Positions 25,842 through 33,400 of a stretch of 64,000 nucleotides of DNA are shown piece after piece; within the stretch, counting starts at the first letter, position 1, and each line of letters starts with the position of its first letter. Both the position numbers and the translations under genes were made by a program. The notes under the pieces were generated by a model. That model saw only the letters and a program-made list of their open reading frames with translations. It did not search any database and was not told the DNA's origin. The stretch covers positions 6,178,501 to 6,242,500 of the forward strand of contig NZ_CP072913.1 of NCBI RefSeq assembly GCF_017968885.1. Reading direction: 5' to 3'. The stretch comes from Pseudomonas sp. Tri1. GTDB taxonomy: Bacteria; Pseudomonadota; Gammaproteobacteria; Pseudomonadales; Pseudomonadaceae.

Positions 25842-27902
25842 TTAGAAATCCTTGCACAGCCGCAAAGCGTCGTAGATGGCGGCGTGGGTATTACGCTGGG
25901 CCACACAGTCGCCGATGCGGAACAGCAGGTAGCCCTCGCCGCTCTGCTCCAGGCACGGTTGCGGCTTGATCGCGAACAGGGCTTCGACGTCGATCTGGCC
26001 CTTGTTGCGCGAACCTTCCTTGAGCGCGTAGTAGATTTCCTCGTCCGGCCGCACGCCGTTTTCCACCACCACCTGGTCCACCACGCGCTCTTCCTTGGCA
26101 CCGGTGTATTCGTTCTCCAGCACCGCCACCAGCTTGTCGCCTTCGCGGTAGACCTTCTCCAGCATCATGTCCCCGGTCATGATCACTTCCTTGGGGTACA
26201 TGCTGCGGTAGTAGGTAGGGAACGACGTCCCGCCAATCGCCACGCCCGGCTTGATGTCGTCGGTGACGATCTCGACCTGGCTGCCCTTGTCGGCGAGGAA
26301 GTCGGCCACCGACATGCCGGTGAATTCGCAAATGGTGTCGTAGACCAGCACGTTCTTGCCCGGTGCAACCTTGCCGTCGAGCACGTCCCAGCTGCTGACC
26401 ACCAACCCTTCGGCGGCGCCCCAATGCTCGTTCTGCTCCAGGTTCGGATGCCCGCCGACGGCCAGCACCACCACGTCCGGACGCAAGTCCATGATGGTCG
26501 CCGCATCAGCCGCCACGCCCAGGCGCAAGTCGACTTTCAGCCGCGCCAGTTCCAGTTGGAACCAGCGGGTGATACCGGCGATCTGGTCCCGTTGCGGGGC
26601 TTTCGAAGCGGTGGTGATCTGTCCACCGATGAATTCCTTCTTCTCGAACAGGGTCACGTCATGCCCGCGCTCGGCGGCGACACGCGCCGCTTCCATCCCG
26701 GCCGGGCCGGCACCGACCACCACCACCTTGCGTTTCGGCCCGGTGGACTTCTCGATGATGTGCGGCACGCCCATGTATTCACGGGAGGTCGCGGCGTTCT
26801 GGATACACAGCACATCCAGGCCCTGGTACTGACGGTCGATGCAGTAGTTGGCACCGACGCATTGCTTGATCTGATCGATCTGGCCCATCTTGATCTTGGC
26901 GATCAGGTGCGGGTCGGCGATATGGGCGCGGGTCATGCCGACCATGTCGACGTAACCGCCCTCCAGAATCCGCGTGGCCTGGTTCGGGTCCTTGATGTTC
27001 TGTGCGTGCAGCACCGGGACCTTGACCACTTCCTTGATACCGGCGGCCAGGTGCAGGAACGGCTCCGGTGGATAACTCATGTTCGGGATGACGTTGGCCA
27101 GGGTGTTGTGGGTGTCGCAGCCCGAGCCCACCACGCCGATGAAGTCCAGCATGCCGGTGTCATCGTAGTACTTGGCGATTTGCTTCATGTCCTCATGGGA
27201 CAGACCGTCCGGGTGGAATTCGTCACCGCAGATACGCATGCCCACGCAGAAGTCGTCACCGACCTCGGCGCGCACGGCTTTCAACACTTCCAGGCCGAAC
27301 TTCATCCGGCCTTCGAAAGTGCCGCCCCATTCGTCGGTACGCTTGTTGACCCGTGGGCTCCAGAACTGGTCGATCATGTGCTGGTGCACGGCCGACAGCT
27401 CGACGCCGTCCAGGCCACCGGCCTTGGCGCGCTTGGCGGCGCTGGCGTAGTTGCCGATCACCCGCCAGATTTCTTCCGGCTCAATGGTCTTGCAGGTGGC
27501 GCGGTGCACCGGCTCACGTACGCCGGACGGCGACATCAGGGTCGGCCAGTTGAAACCGTCCCAGCGCGAGCGCCGGCCCATGTGGGTAATCTGGATCATG
27601 ATCTTGGCGCCATGCTTGTGCATGGCGTCGGCCAGGTTCTGGAAATGCGGGATGATGCGGTCGGTGGACAGGTTCACCGAACTCCACCATTCCTGCGGGC
27701 TGTCGATGGCAACCACCGAGGAGCCCCCGCAGATCGCCAGGCCGATACCGCCCTTGGCCTTCTCTTCGTAATACTTCACGTACCGATCGGTGGTCATGCC
27801 GCCGTCGGTGGCGTAGACCTCGGCGTGGGCGGTGCTGAGCACGCGGTTGCGGATGGTCAGTTTGCCGATCTGGATCGGCTGGAACATTGCTTCAAAGGCC
27901 AT
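25842..27902 (-). CDS. dgcA: Dimethylglycine demethylase, flavin subunit
   Basis: 686 aa, trimethylamine-dehydrogenase/old-yellow-enzyme family. It has an N-terminal TIM barrel (about 1-345, FMN), a linker normally holding a [4Fe-4S] cluster, and C-terminal FAD/NAD domains (VVVGAGPAGMEAARVAAERG near 395). It oxidatively demethylates dimethylglycine to sarcosine. The linker reads Cys348-V-G-Ala351-N-Y-Cys354 with Cys366 later; trimethylamine dehydrogenase has Cys where Ala351 stands. 15 bp upstream is the DUF5943 gene. Confidence 0.93.
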   Translation of the reverse strand: MAFEAMFQPIQIGKLTIRNRVLSTAHAEVYATDGGMTTDRYVKYYEEKAKGGIGLAICGGSSVVAIDSPQEWWSSVNLSTDRIIPHFQNLADAMHKHGAKIMIQITHMGRRSRWDGFNWPTLMSPSGVREPVHRATCKTIEPEEIWRVIGNYASAAKRAKAGGLDGVELSAVHQHMIDQFWSPRVNKRTDEWGGTFEGRMKFGLEVLKAVRAEVGDDFCVGMRICGDEFHPDGLSHEDMKQIAKYYDDTGMLDFIGVVGSGCDTHNTLANVIPNMSYPPEPFLHLAAGIKEVVKVPVLHAQNIKDPNQATRILEGGYVDMVGMTRAHIADPHLIAKIKMGQIDQIKQCVGANYCIDRQYQGLDVLCIQNAATSREYMGVPHIIEKSTGPKRKVVVVGAGPAGMEAARVAAERGHDVTLFEKKEFIGGQITTASKAPQRDQIAGITRWFQLELARLKVDLRLGVAADAATIMDLRPDVVVLAVGGHPNLEQNEHWGAAEGLVVSSWDVLDGKVAPGKNVLVYDTICEFTGMSVADFLADKGSQVEIVTDDIKPGVAIGGTSFPTYYRSMYPKEVIMTGDMMLEKVYREGDKLVAVLENEYTGAKEERVVDQVVVENGVRPDEEIYYALKEGSRNKGQIDVEALFAIKPQPCLEQSGEGYLLFRIGDCVAQRNTHAAIYDALRLCKDF

Positions 27903-27917
27903 GGTGCGATCCTCGAC

Positions 27918-28448
27918 TTACAACGGCTTGACGATGAACAGGCCGTCGTCGTGGCCTTCTTCGGAACCGCCGTAGACCTGCTCGGCCACGGTGCGGATCG
28001 AACTGCCACGGGCGGCGAGGATCTGGTCCATGGCGCCGGCGAACCAGCCGGTGAACATGTAGTCGACCTTGCGTCCGACCTTGCCGTACACATAGACGAA
28101 CGCCGAGTGTTCGAGCTTGACGCTAGCGGTGCCTTTGTCGAGGTCGATGTCCTGGATCTTGAACAGGCCCCAACCACGCTGGGACAAGCGCTTCATGTAG
28201 TGCTCGAATACCGCGACGCCTTCCAGGCCGTGGCATTCGGCTTCTTTTTCACACCAATGCCAGGCGGACTTGTAGCCGGCCTTGTAGAGAATCTCGGCGT
28301 AGGCTTCGGCACCCAGCACTTCTTCGATGCCCATGTGGTTATTGACGAAGAAGTGACGCGGCACGTAGAGCATCGGCAGGGCGTCGGAGGTCCAGACACC
28401 GGTTTCACTGTCGACTTCGATAGGCAGTTGGGGGGCGATTTTGGCCAT
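27918..28448 (-). CDS. DUF5943 protein of the dimethylglycine operon
   Basis: 176-aa soluble protein conserved beside dgcA in Pseudomonas. It resembles the V4R (4-vinyl reductase-type) small-ligand-binding fold in its C-terminal part. No catalytic motif is apparent. Position 15 bp upstream of dgcA and 79 bp downstream of the M19-like gene suggests a structural, ligand-sensing or assembly role in dimethylglycine oxidation. The function is not established to my knowledge. Confidence 0.8.
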   Translation of the reverse strand: MAKIAPQLPIEVDSETGVWTSDALPMLYVPRHFFVNNHMGIEEVLGAEAYAEILYKAGYKSAWHWCEKEAECHGLEGVAVFEHYMKRLSQRGWGLFKIQDIDLDKGTASVKLEHSAFVYVYGKVGRKVDYMFTGWFAGAMDQILAARGSSIRTVAEQVYGGSEEGHDDGLFIVKPL

Positions 28449-28527
28449 GAAAACTTGACTCCGGAAATGCGTGGTGTGCCTGCGGCGCTGAGGGCCGCAG
28501 GTAAAGGATTCGGCGGTGCGGTGGCGG

Positions 28528-29505
28528 TTATTCGCCCCAGACGTCCTTCAGGACGTTGACCCAGTTCTCGCCCATGATCTTGCGTACCACCCGCTCAGGA
28601 TGGCCGCGCTTGAGCAGCGTCTCGGTGAGGTTCGGGAACTCGCCCACGGTACGGATACCCAGCGGGTTGATGATCTTGCCGAAGCTGGTCAGACGACGGG
28701 CGTAGCCCTTGTCGTGGGTCAGCATTTCGAAGAAGTCCTGGCCATGGCCCTGAGTGAAGTCGGTGCCGATGCCGATGGCGTCTTCGCCGACGATGTTCAT
28801 GGTGTATTCGATGGCTTCGGCGTAGTCGTCGATGGTCGAATCGATGCCTTTGGCCAGGAACGGCGCGAACATGGTTACGCCAACGAAGCCGCCGTGGTCG
28901 GCGATGAACTTCAGTTCTTCATCGGACTTGTTGCGCGGGTGCTCTTTCAGGCCGGACGGCAGGCAGTGGGAATAGCACACTGGCTTCTTCGATTCGAGGA
29001 TGACTTCCTCGGAAGTCTTGGAACCGACGTGGGACAGGTCACACATGATGCCGACCCGGTTCATCTCGGCGACGATTTCGCGACCGAAGCCCGACAGGCC
29101 GCCGTCACGCTCGTAGCAGCCAGTGCCGACCAGGTTCTGGGTGTTGTAGCACATCTGCACCACACCCACGCCCAGCTGCTTGAAGATCTCGACGTAGCCG
29201 AGCTGGTCTTCGAAAGCGTGTGCGTTCTGGAAACCGAAGATGATGCCGGTCTTGCCTTGCTCCTTGGCGCGACGGATGTCGGCGGTGGTTTTCACCGGGA
29301 TCACCAGGTCGCTGTTCTCGCGGATCAGTTTCTGGCTGGCGACGATGTTGTTGATGGTGGCCTGGAAACCTTCCCACACCGACACGGTGCAGTTGGCCGC
29401 GGTCAGGCCGCCCTTGCGCATGTCTTCGAACAGGTCGCGGTTCCACTTGGCAATGATCAGCCCGTCGATAACGATGCTGTCGGCGTGCAATTCGGCTGGG
29501 CTCAT
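28528..29505 (-). CDS. M19 dipeptidase-like protein with altered metal site
   Basis: 325 aa from MSPAELHADS; GGGGACT lies upstream of this ATG. Overall similarity is to renal-dipeptidase family M19 (DLSHVG with His159, CYSHCLPSG with His180). The first zinc motif, normally His-x-Asp after DG, reads DGLII (Leu16, Ile18), and the usual bridging Glu appears as Gln93 in FGFQNAH. It may bind one metal or act on a non-peptide substrate. First gene of the dimethylglycine operon, so possibly linked to methylated glycine turnover. Confidence 0.82.
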   Translation of the reverse strand: MSPAELHADSIVIDGLIIAKWNRDLFEDMRKGGLTAANCTVSVWEGFQATINNIVASQKLIRENSDLVIPVKTTADIRRAKEQGKTGIIFGFQNAHAFEDQLGYVEIFKQLGVGVVQMCYNTQNLVGTGCYERDGGLSGFGREIVAEMNRVGIMCDLSHVGSKTSEEVILESKKPVCYSHCLPSGLKEHPRNKSDEELKFIADHGGFVGVTMFAPFLAKGIDSTIDDYAEAIEYTMNIVGEDAIGIGTDFTQGHGQDFFEMLTHDKGYARRLTSFGKIINPLGIRTVGEFPNLTETLLKRGHPERVVRKIMGENWVNVLKDVWGE

Positions 29506-29740
29506 CAGGCAGTCCCCTTTTGTCAGCGATTCATGCGCCGAATCGTGTGCCGGCGCTTTGGGGCCAGCATATGCCTGAGGGCCGTGGCGACCGGGTGCAA
29601 AAACGACAGGGGAATTGCCGAAAGCGTCAATCTGCGACAAAGGGCTATGACCGACCCACCCTGCCCGTCTGTTCTTTACCCGAGGCTTACGCCAGAATCC
29701 GCTGCATCACTGGCTTTCACTGGACTCGAGCGGCGACGCA
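29506..29740. promoter_or_regulatory. Divergent promoter region of the dimethylglycine operon
   Basis: A 235-bp gap upstream of the M19-like gene (minus) and the LprI-like gene (plus). It contains ATCTGCGACA at 29630-29639, shared with the gbcA/gbcB gap, plus further CGAC copies near 29588 and 29603. Candidate GbdR control region; no -35/-10 assigned. Confidence 0.4.
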
Positions 29741-30142
29741 ATGAAATCAATCTTTCTGGCTTTGGCACTGATCAGCACCGTCGCACACGCGACCGAAGAC
29801 ACCGAACCAAACCCCTGCGACGCCGTGGAAAACGACGTCCAGACCCTGGCCTGTTCGGCCTACGGCAAGACCGCCGCCGAACAACTGCTCAATGAAAACC
29901 TGCAGGGCCTCTTTGAGCGTCTGCAAACCCGCTACGCCAGCGACAAGGCCCAGCTCAGCGACATCACCGCCAAGATCAAGGCCGCCCAACAGCTGTGGCA
30001 AAAACAGCGCGACGCCGACTGCGCCATCGCCGCCTTTCCAGCCAAACCCGGCAGCGAAGCGTACAAAATCGCCGAAAACGACTGCATGGCCCAGGTGAGC
30101 GATGATCGGTCGGAGTTTTTGGAGTCGATTGGGCAGGAGTAA
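29741..30142 (+). CDS. LprI-like secreted protein
   Basis: 133 aa. A clear signal peptide (MKSIFLALALISTVAHA, cleavage after Ala17) precedes a helical domain of the LprI/DUF1311 family with conserved Cys, probably disulfide-bonded in the periplasm. Some family members inhibit lysozyme; that role here is only a family-level guess. First of a short plus-strand run with the XRE and DUF3010 genes, 21 bp before the XRE start. Confidence 0.75.
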   Translation: MKSIFLALALISTVAHATEDTEPNPCDAVENDVQTLACSAYGKTAAEQLLNENLQGLFERLQTRYASDKAQLSDITAKIKAAQQLWQKQRDADCAIAAFPAKPGSEAYKIAENDCMAQVSDDRSEFLESIGQE

Positions 30143-30163
30143 GGGGTTATCCACGGAGCAATT

Positions 30164-30430
30164 GTGGTCGTCCCCTATGCACAATACGTTGCGCAGAAGC
30201 TGGAACCCGATCTGATTCCCCATGAAGTGGTCAGCCGTATCGTCGACGGCGCCACGCCCATCCGCGCCTGGCGCGAACATCTGAGCCTGACCCAGGATGA
30301 GGTCGCCAGACGCCTGGGCATCTCTCAACCGGCGTTTGCGCAGCAGGAATCAGTCGCCAGACCTCGCCGGGCGACACGCGAAAAAATTGCCGCGGCCTTT
30401 GGTATCCATCCCGATCAGCTGGAGCTGTAG
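30164..30430 (+). CDS. XRE-family antitoxin-like regulator
   Basis: 88 aa with a GTG start; an in-frame TAA at 30140-30142 bounds any extension. The helix-turn-helix is at residues 33-70 (RAWREHLSLTQDEVARRLGI, SQPAFAQQE). The layout (an N-terminal PVRAWRE-type region before the HTH) matches antitoxins usually paired with a RelE/HigB toxin, but no toxin gene is adjacent. A TTATCCACG near-DnaA-box at 30147 lies in its leader. Confidence 0.75.
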   Translation: MVVPYAQYVAQKLEPDLIPHEVVSRIVDGATPIRAWREHLSLTQDEVARRLGISQPAFAQQESVARPRRATREKIAAAFGIHPDQLEL

Positions 30431-30462
30431 GCTGCACCTCACCACCTGGTAAAAGGACTCCC

Positions 30463-30879
30463 ATGAAAACCTGCGGCATCGAAATCAAAGGCAGCGAAGC
30501 GATCATCGCCGTTGCCTCGCTGGATCAACAGACGCTGACCCATATCGCCCTCAACACCAAGAAAATCGCCCTGGACGACGATGACGAAGCCGCCAACGTC
30601 AAGGCCTTCGCCGCTCAGGTGCGGGCGTTCGTGGTGGATAACGGTATCGAACGCATCGCCATCAAGAAGCGCAGCAAGAAAGGTGAGTTCGCCGGAGGGC
30701 CGACGACGTTCAAGATCGAAGGAGTGTTCCAGTTGCTGGAAGGTTGCGAGGTGACACTACTGTCGCCGCAGACCATCAATGCGCAGAGCAAAAAGCATGA
30801 CTTCGCCCTGCCGGCGACGCTGAACAAGTATCAGCATGAGGCTTATAAGGCGGCGTGTTCGGCGTTGGTGAAGAAATAG
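30463..30879 (+). CDS. DUF3010 family protein
   Basis: 138 aa. Starts MKTCGIEIKGSEAIIAV, resembling the first strand of an RNase H-like fold, with an acidic patch DDDDEA near residue 40. Family function unknown. It follows the XRE gene by 32 bp with CAGGTAAAAGGACTCCC as a probable ribosome-binding region. Convergent with the ATPase gene, with a small palindrome between. Confidence 0.8.
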   Translation: MKTCGIEIKGSEAIIAVASLDQQTLTHIALNTKKIALDDDDEAANVKAFAAQVRAFVVDNGIERIAIKKRSKKGEFAGGPTTFKIEGVFQLLEGCEVTLLSPQTINAQSKKHDFALPATLNKYQHEAYKAACSALVKK

Positions 30880-30911
30880 ACTTTCTACCGATGCCCAACC
30901 AGACACCGCCG

Positions 30912-30943
30912 CTGTGGCGAGGGGATTTATCCCCTTGCCACAG
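30912..30943. repeat. Short palindrome of the TGTGGCGAGGGGAT family
   Basis: A 32-bp hairpin (CTGTGGCGAGGGGATTTATC, then CCCTTGCCACAG) between convergent genes. Similar ones occur at 40488, 52775 and 54303. It may serve as a terminator-like structure for both sides. Confidence 0.85.
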
Positions 30944-30973
30944 GTTCTTTGCGTGGCAGTTTGCCGGGCAGGA

Positions 30974-32152
30974 TTAGCCATGCCGCTTGCGATAGCCCTT
31001 CAACCAATCCGCAAACGCCTTGTCCTCCAGCGCATAACCACCCCGATTGGATTTCCACACCAGTTCCTTGTCACGCAAAGCGTCGATGCAGGATTGGATG
31101 GTCTGGGTGCCGGGCACGACCTCGCTTCCCATGGTTTTGAGCACTTTGCCCACAGCTTCCAGCGTTGAATCCGTGAAGGGCGCAAAAGGTTCGTTGTTTT
31201 GCGAGCGTTCGGCCATGACCTGCAACACTGCCCGTTGTGGCACCGTCAGGGCATTCCAGGCGCTTTCAAACTCAGTCCAGACGCCGGCGCGCAACATCTC
31301 GGCGCTGTTACGCAGCAATTCGCCCAGGTGGCTCGCCTCACCCAGCTCCAAGGCAATTTCGCCGATGACGCTGCGCAACATTTCAGGGCGGCGCCCTACC
31401 AGCTCGAATGCCTGGTCGAGGTCATCGGCATTGAACTGGTTGGTTTGGGCCAGATGCGCGTTCAAATGAGTGGCATAAGCCTTGGTGAACTCTTTGCCCA
31501 GCAAGGGGAACGGCGTGATGCTGGATCCATAGAAAGGCTGGTTGCGGCTGAGCACCAAGTGCGCGAGTTTGTCTCGGTTGGAGCCGGTAAACACCAGGCG
31601 CAGGCCGCTGGTAGCGTCTTCCCGCCCCTGGTTGAGCTGATCGCGGGCGGCCTTGAGGGCGAACATTGCGTTGACCCCGGCCTCAGTGGTCAACGCATGC
31701 TGGGCTTCGTCGATCACCAGCACCACGGTTTTAGCGGCAGCGCTGTGCAACAACTCCAGCGCTTGGGTCAGCGTCGCCCCTTCGGGCAATTGCGGCACGC
31801 TGAAATCCCATGACAGCGTGCGCAAGAAGCTGAGTTTGTCGATCCCCATGGACTTGGCAAGCTTGCGGATGCCCTTTTCATAAGGTACCAATGCCGCGGC
31901 GATGGCCGAGGCGATCAACTCGGCGGGATCTTTTTCCTTGTTGGCCCACAGGTCGACGTAAACCGCGAGCCAGCCACGGCTTTCACATTCGGGAATCAAG
32001 TCTTCGCGCAGGAACGTACTTTTCCCGGTACGTCTCGGAGCGGCCAGGAACAGGCCTGAGGTGTAATCCTGAATCCCGGCGCCCACCAGCCCATCGACAA
32101 TATTGCGGGCCAGATCGGGGCGCCGGAAGACAAAACCTTGGTGCTTGGACAT
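30974..32152 (-). CDS. Orphan AAA/ATPase_2-type ATP-binding protein
   Basis: 392 aa. Walker A is APRRTGKST (about residues 38-46), Walker B is VVLVIDEAQHA (about 143-153), and a sensor-like LVFTGSNRDKL follows. The C-terminal 130 residues look like winged-helix modules (LTVPQRAVLQVMAERS; VVPGTQTIQSCIDALRDKELV). This layout resembles archaeal-type ATPase_2/STAND proteins. No partner gene is adjacent. Only 5 bp separate its start from an AT-rich dyad. Role unknown: regulator, stress switch or defence ATPase are all possible. Confidence 0.75.
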   Translation of the reverse strand: MSKHQGFVFRRPDLARNIVDGLVGAGIQDYTSGLFLAAPRRTGKSTFLREDLIPECESRGWLAVYVDLWANKEKDPAELIASAIAAALVPYEKGIRKLAKSMGIDKLSFLRTLSWDFSVPQLPEGATLTQALELLHSAAAKTVVLVIDEAQHALTTEAGVNAMFALKAARDQLNQGREDATSGLRLVFTGSNRDKLAHLVLSRNQPFYGSSITPFPLLGKEFTKAYATHLNAHLAQTNQFNADDLDQAFELVGRRPEMLRSVIGEIALELGEASHLGELLRNSAEMLRAGVWTEFESAWNALTVPQRAVLQVMAERSQNNEPFAPFTDSTLEAVGKVLKTMGSEVVPGTQTIQSCIDALRDKELVWKSNRGGYALEDKAFADWLKGYRKRHG

Positions 32153-32157
32153 GGTTT

Positions 32158-32212
32158 TATACTCAATTATGGCGACAGGTATAATTTATAGTCGCGAGTA
32201 TAATTGGGTATA
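32158..32212. promoter_or_regulatory. AT-rich operator/promoter dyad of the ATPase gene
   Basis: Arms TATACTCAATTATG (32158-32171) and TATAATTGGGTATA (32199-32212) match as an inverted repeat at 12 of 14 positions, with a third GGTATAATTTATA between them. It lies just upstream of the ATPase start and overlaps its likely -10/-35 region. Strikingly AT-rich for this genome. Confidence 0.6.
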
Positions 32213-32220
32213 AAAGCCTG

Positions 32221-33180
32221 TCAAACCAGCTCCCGCCCATCCCCCTGGCGCCGCCGATCCTCCCGCGGACAGCGGGCAAACCGTGCCCGGTAGCTGCGAG
32301 TGAAGTACGACGGTGATTCAAAACCGCAGGCAATGCTCACTTCCAGCACGCTCATGTCGGTCTGGCGCAGCAATTGCCGGGCCTTTTCCAGGCGCAAGCG
32401 CAGGTAGAAGTTGCTCGGGGTGTCGTTCAGGTGCAGGCGGAACAGGCGCTCGAGCTGGCGGCGGGTAACGCCAATGGACTCGGCCAGTTCAAGGGTGCTC
32501 AAGGGCGGTTCGCTATGGGTCTCCATCTCACCGATGACGTGCACCAGCTTCTTGTTGCGAATGCCGTAGCGGCTGGCGATCTCCATGCGCTGGTGGTCTT
32601 TGCGCGGGCGGATGCGCCCGAGTACGAACTGTTCGCTGACCTGAATCGCCAACTCGGCGCCGTGGGCCTGGCCGATCAGATCCAGCATCAGATCGATGGA
32701 AGCGGTACCGCCGGCGCAGGTGATGCGACGACGGTCGATTTCGAACAGTTCCTGGGTCACGCTGAGCTGTGGATAAGACTCCTTGAACGCCTCGATCGCT
32801 TCCCAGTGCAGGGTCACGCGATGCCCTTCCAGCAGGCCCGCCTCGGCCAGGACCACGCTACCGGTGTCGATGCCGCCCAGGGTCACGCCTTCGCTGTCCA
32901 GCCGATGCAGCCAGCGCTCCAACGCCGGCGTCACGAACTTGAGCGGTTCGAACCCGGCCACCACCCAAAGGGTCGCGCCCTTCTTCAGCGGCTCCAGCGC
33001 GGCATCGGCGTTGACCGACATGCCATTGCTCGCCAGCACCGCTCCACCATCGACACTCAACACATGCCAGCGATACAGCTCGCCCCGAAAACGATTGGCG
33101 ACCCGCAACGGCTCGATGGCCGAAATGAAACCGATGGCCGAGAAACCCGGCATCAGCAAGAAATAGAAATCCTGGGACAT
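32221..33180 (-). CDS. cdhR: AraC-family carnitine regulator
   Basis: 319 aa from MSQDFYFLLMPGFSAIG; a long upstream in-frame extension has no family support. N-terminal DJ-1/PfpI-like (GATase-1) ligand domain (about 1-190) and C-terminal double HTH (about 215-310: LAESIGVTRRQLERLF and IACGFESPSYFTRSYR). Divergent from caiX, as in P. aeruginosa where CdhR activates carnitine catabolism. A reverse DnaA-box match occurs at 32768-32776. Confidence 0.9.
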   Translation of the reverse strand: MSQDFYFLLMPGFSAIGFISAIEPLRVANRFRGELYRWHVLSVDGGAVLASNGMSVNADAALEPLKKGATLWVVAGFEPLKFVTPALERWLHRLDSEGVTLGGIDTGSVVLAEAGLLEGHRVTLHWEAIEAFKESYPQLSVTQELFEIDRRRITCAGGTASIDLMLDLIGQAHGAELAIQVSEQFVLGRIRPRKDHQRMEIASRYGIRNKKLVHVIGEMETHSEPPLSTLELAESIGVTRRQLERLFRLHLNDTPSNFYLRLRLEKARQLLRQTDMSVLEVSIACGFESPSYFTRSYRARFARCPREDRRRQGDGRELV

Positions 33181-33400
33181 GGCGCGCACTCGGTTGGCGG
33201 GTAGCGTGCGGATCTTGATACGCCAGTTGCAAGGGCTGTTCAAGCGCTGGAGCCCCCTATTCGTGAAACAGGACACCAGGTCGCCGCAGTGCAAGTGCAC
33301 GTCGCCGCTGTGCGTTTTGCCGGGCGTGGGGCTGCGTAACTTGGCATCACCGGCGCGCAGATGCCGGGCCCCATAACAATAAGCTGCCGAGGAACCCGAC
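33181..33400. promoter_or_regulatory. cdhR/caiX control region with tandem 21-bp repeat
   Basis: GTCGCCGCAGTGC at 33280-33292 and GTCGCCGCTGTGC at 33301-33313 match at 12 of 13 positions with a period of exactly 21 bp, the spacing expected for two half-sites of an AraC-type activator on one DNA face. Best candidate for the CdhR operator of caiX. Confidence 0.6.

Noticed and set aside
25830..28559. 909-codon open frame on the plus strand opposite dgcA and DUF5943
   Set aside because: Antisense of well-supported genes and spans two of them; no family resemblance.
32768..32776. Reverse DnaA box inside cdhR as part of the cluster
   Set aside because: It is 9.5 kb from the cluster and lone; a single match in 64 kb is expected by chance.
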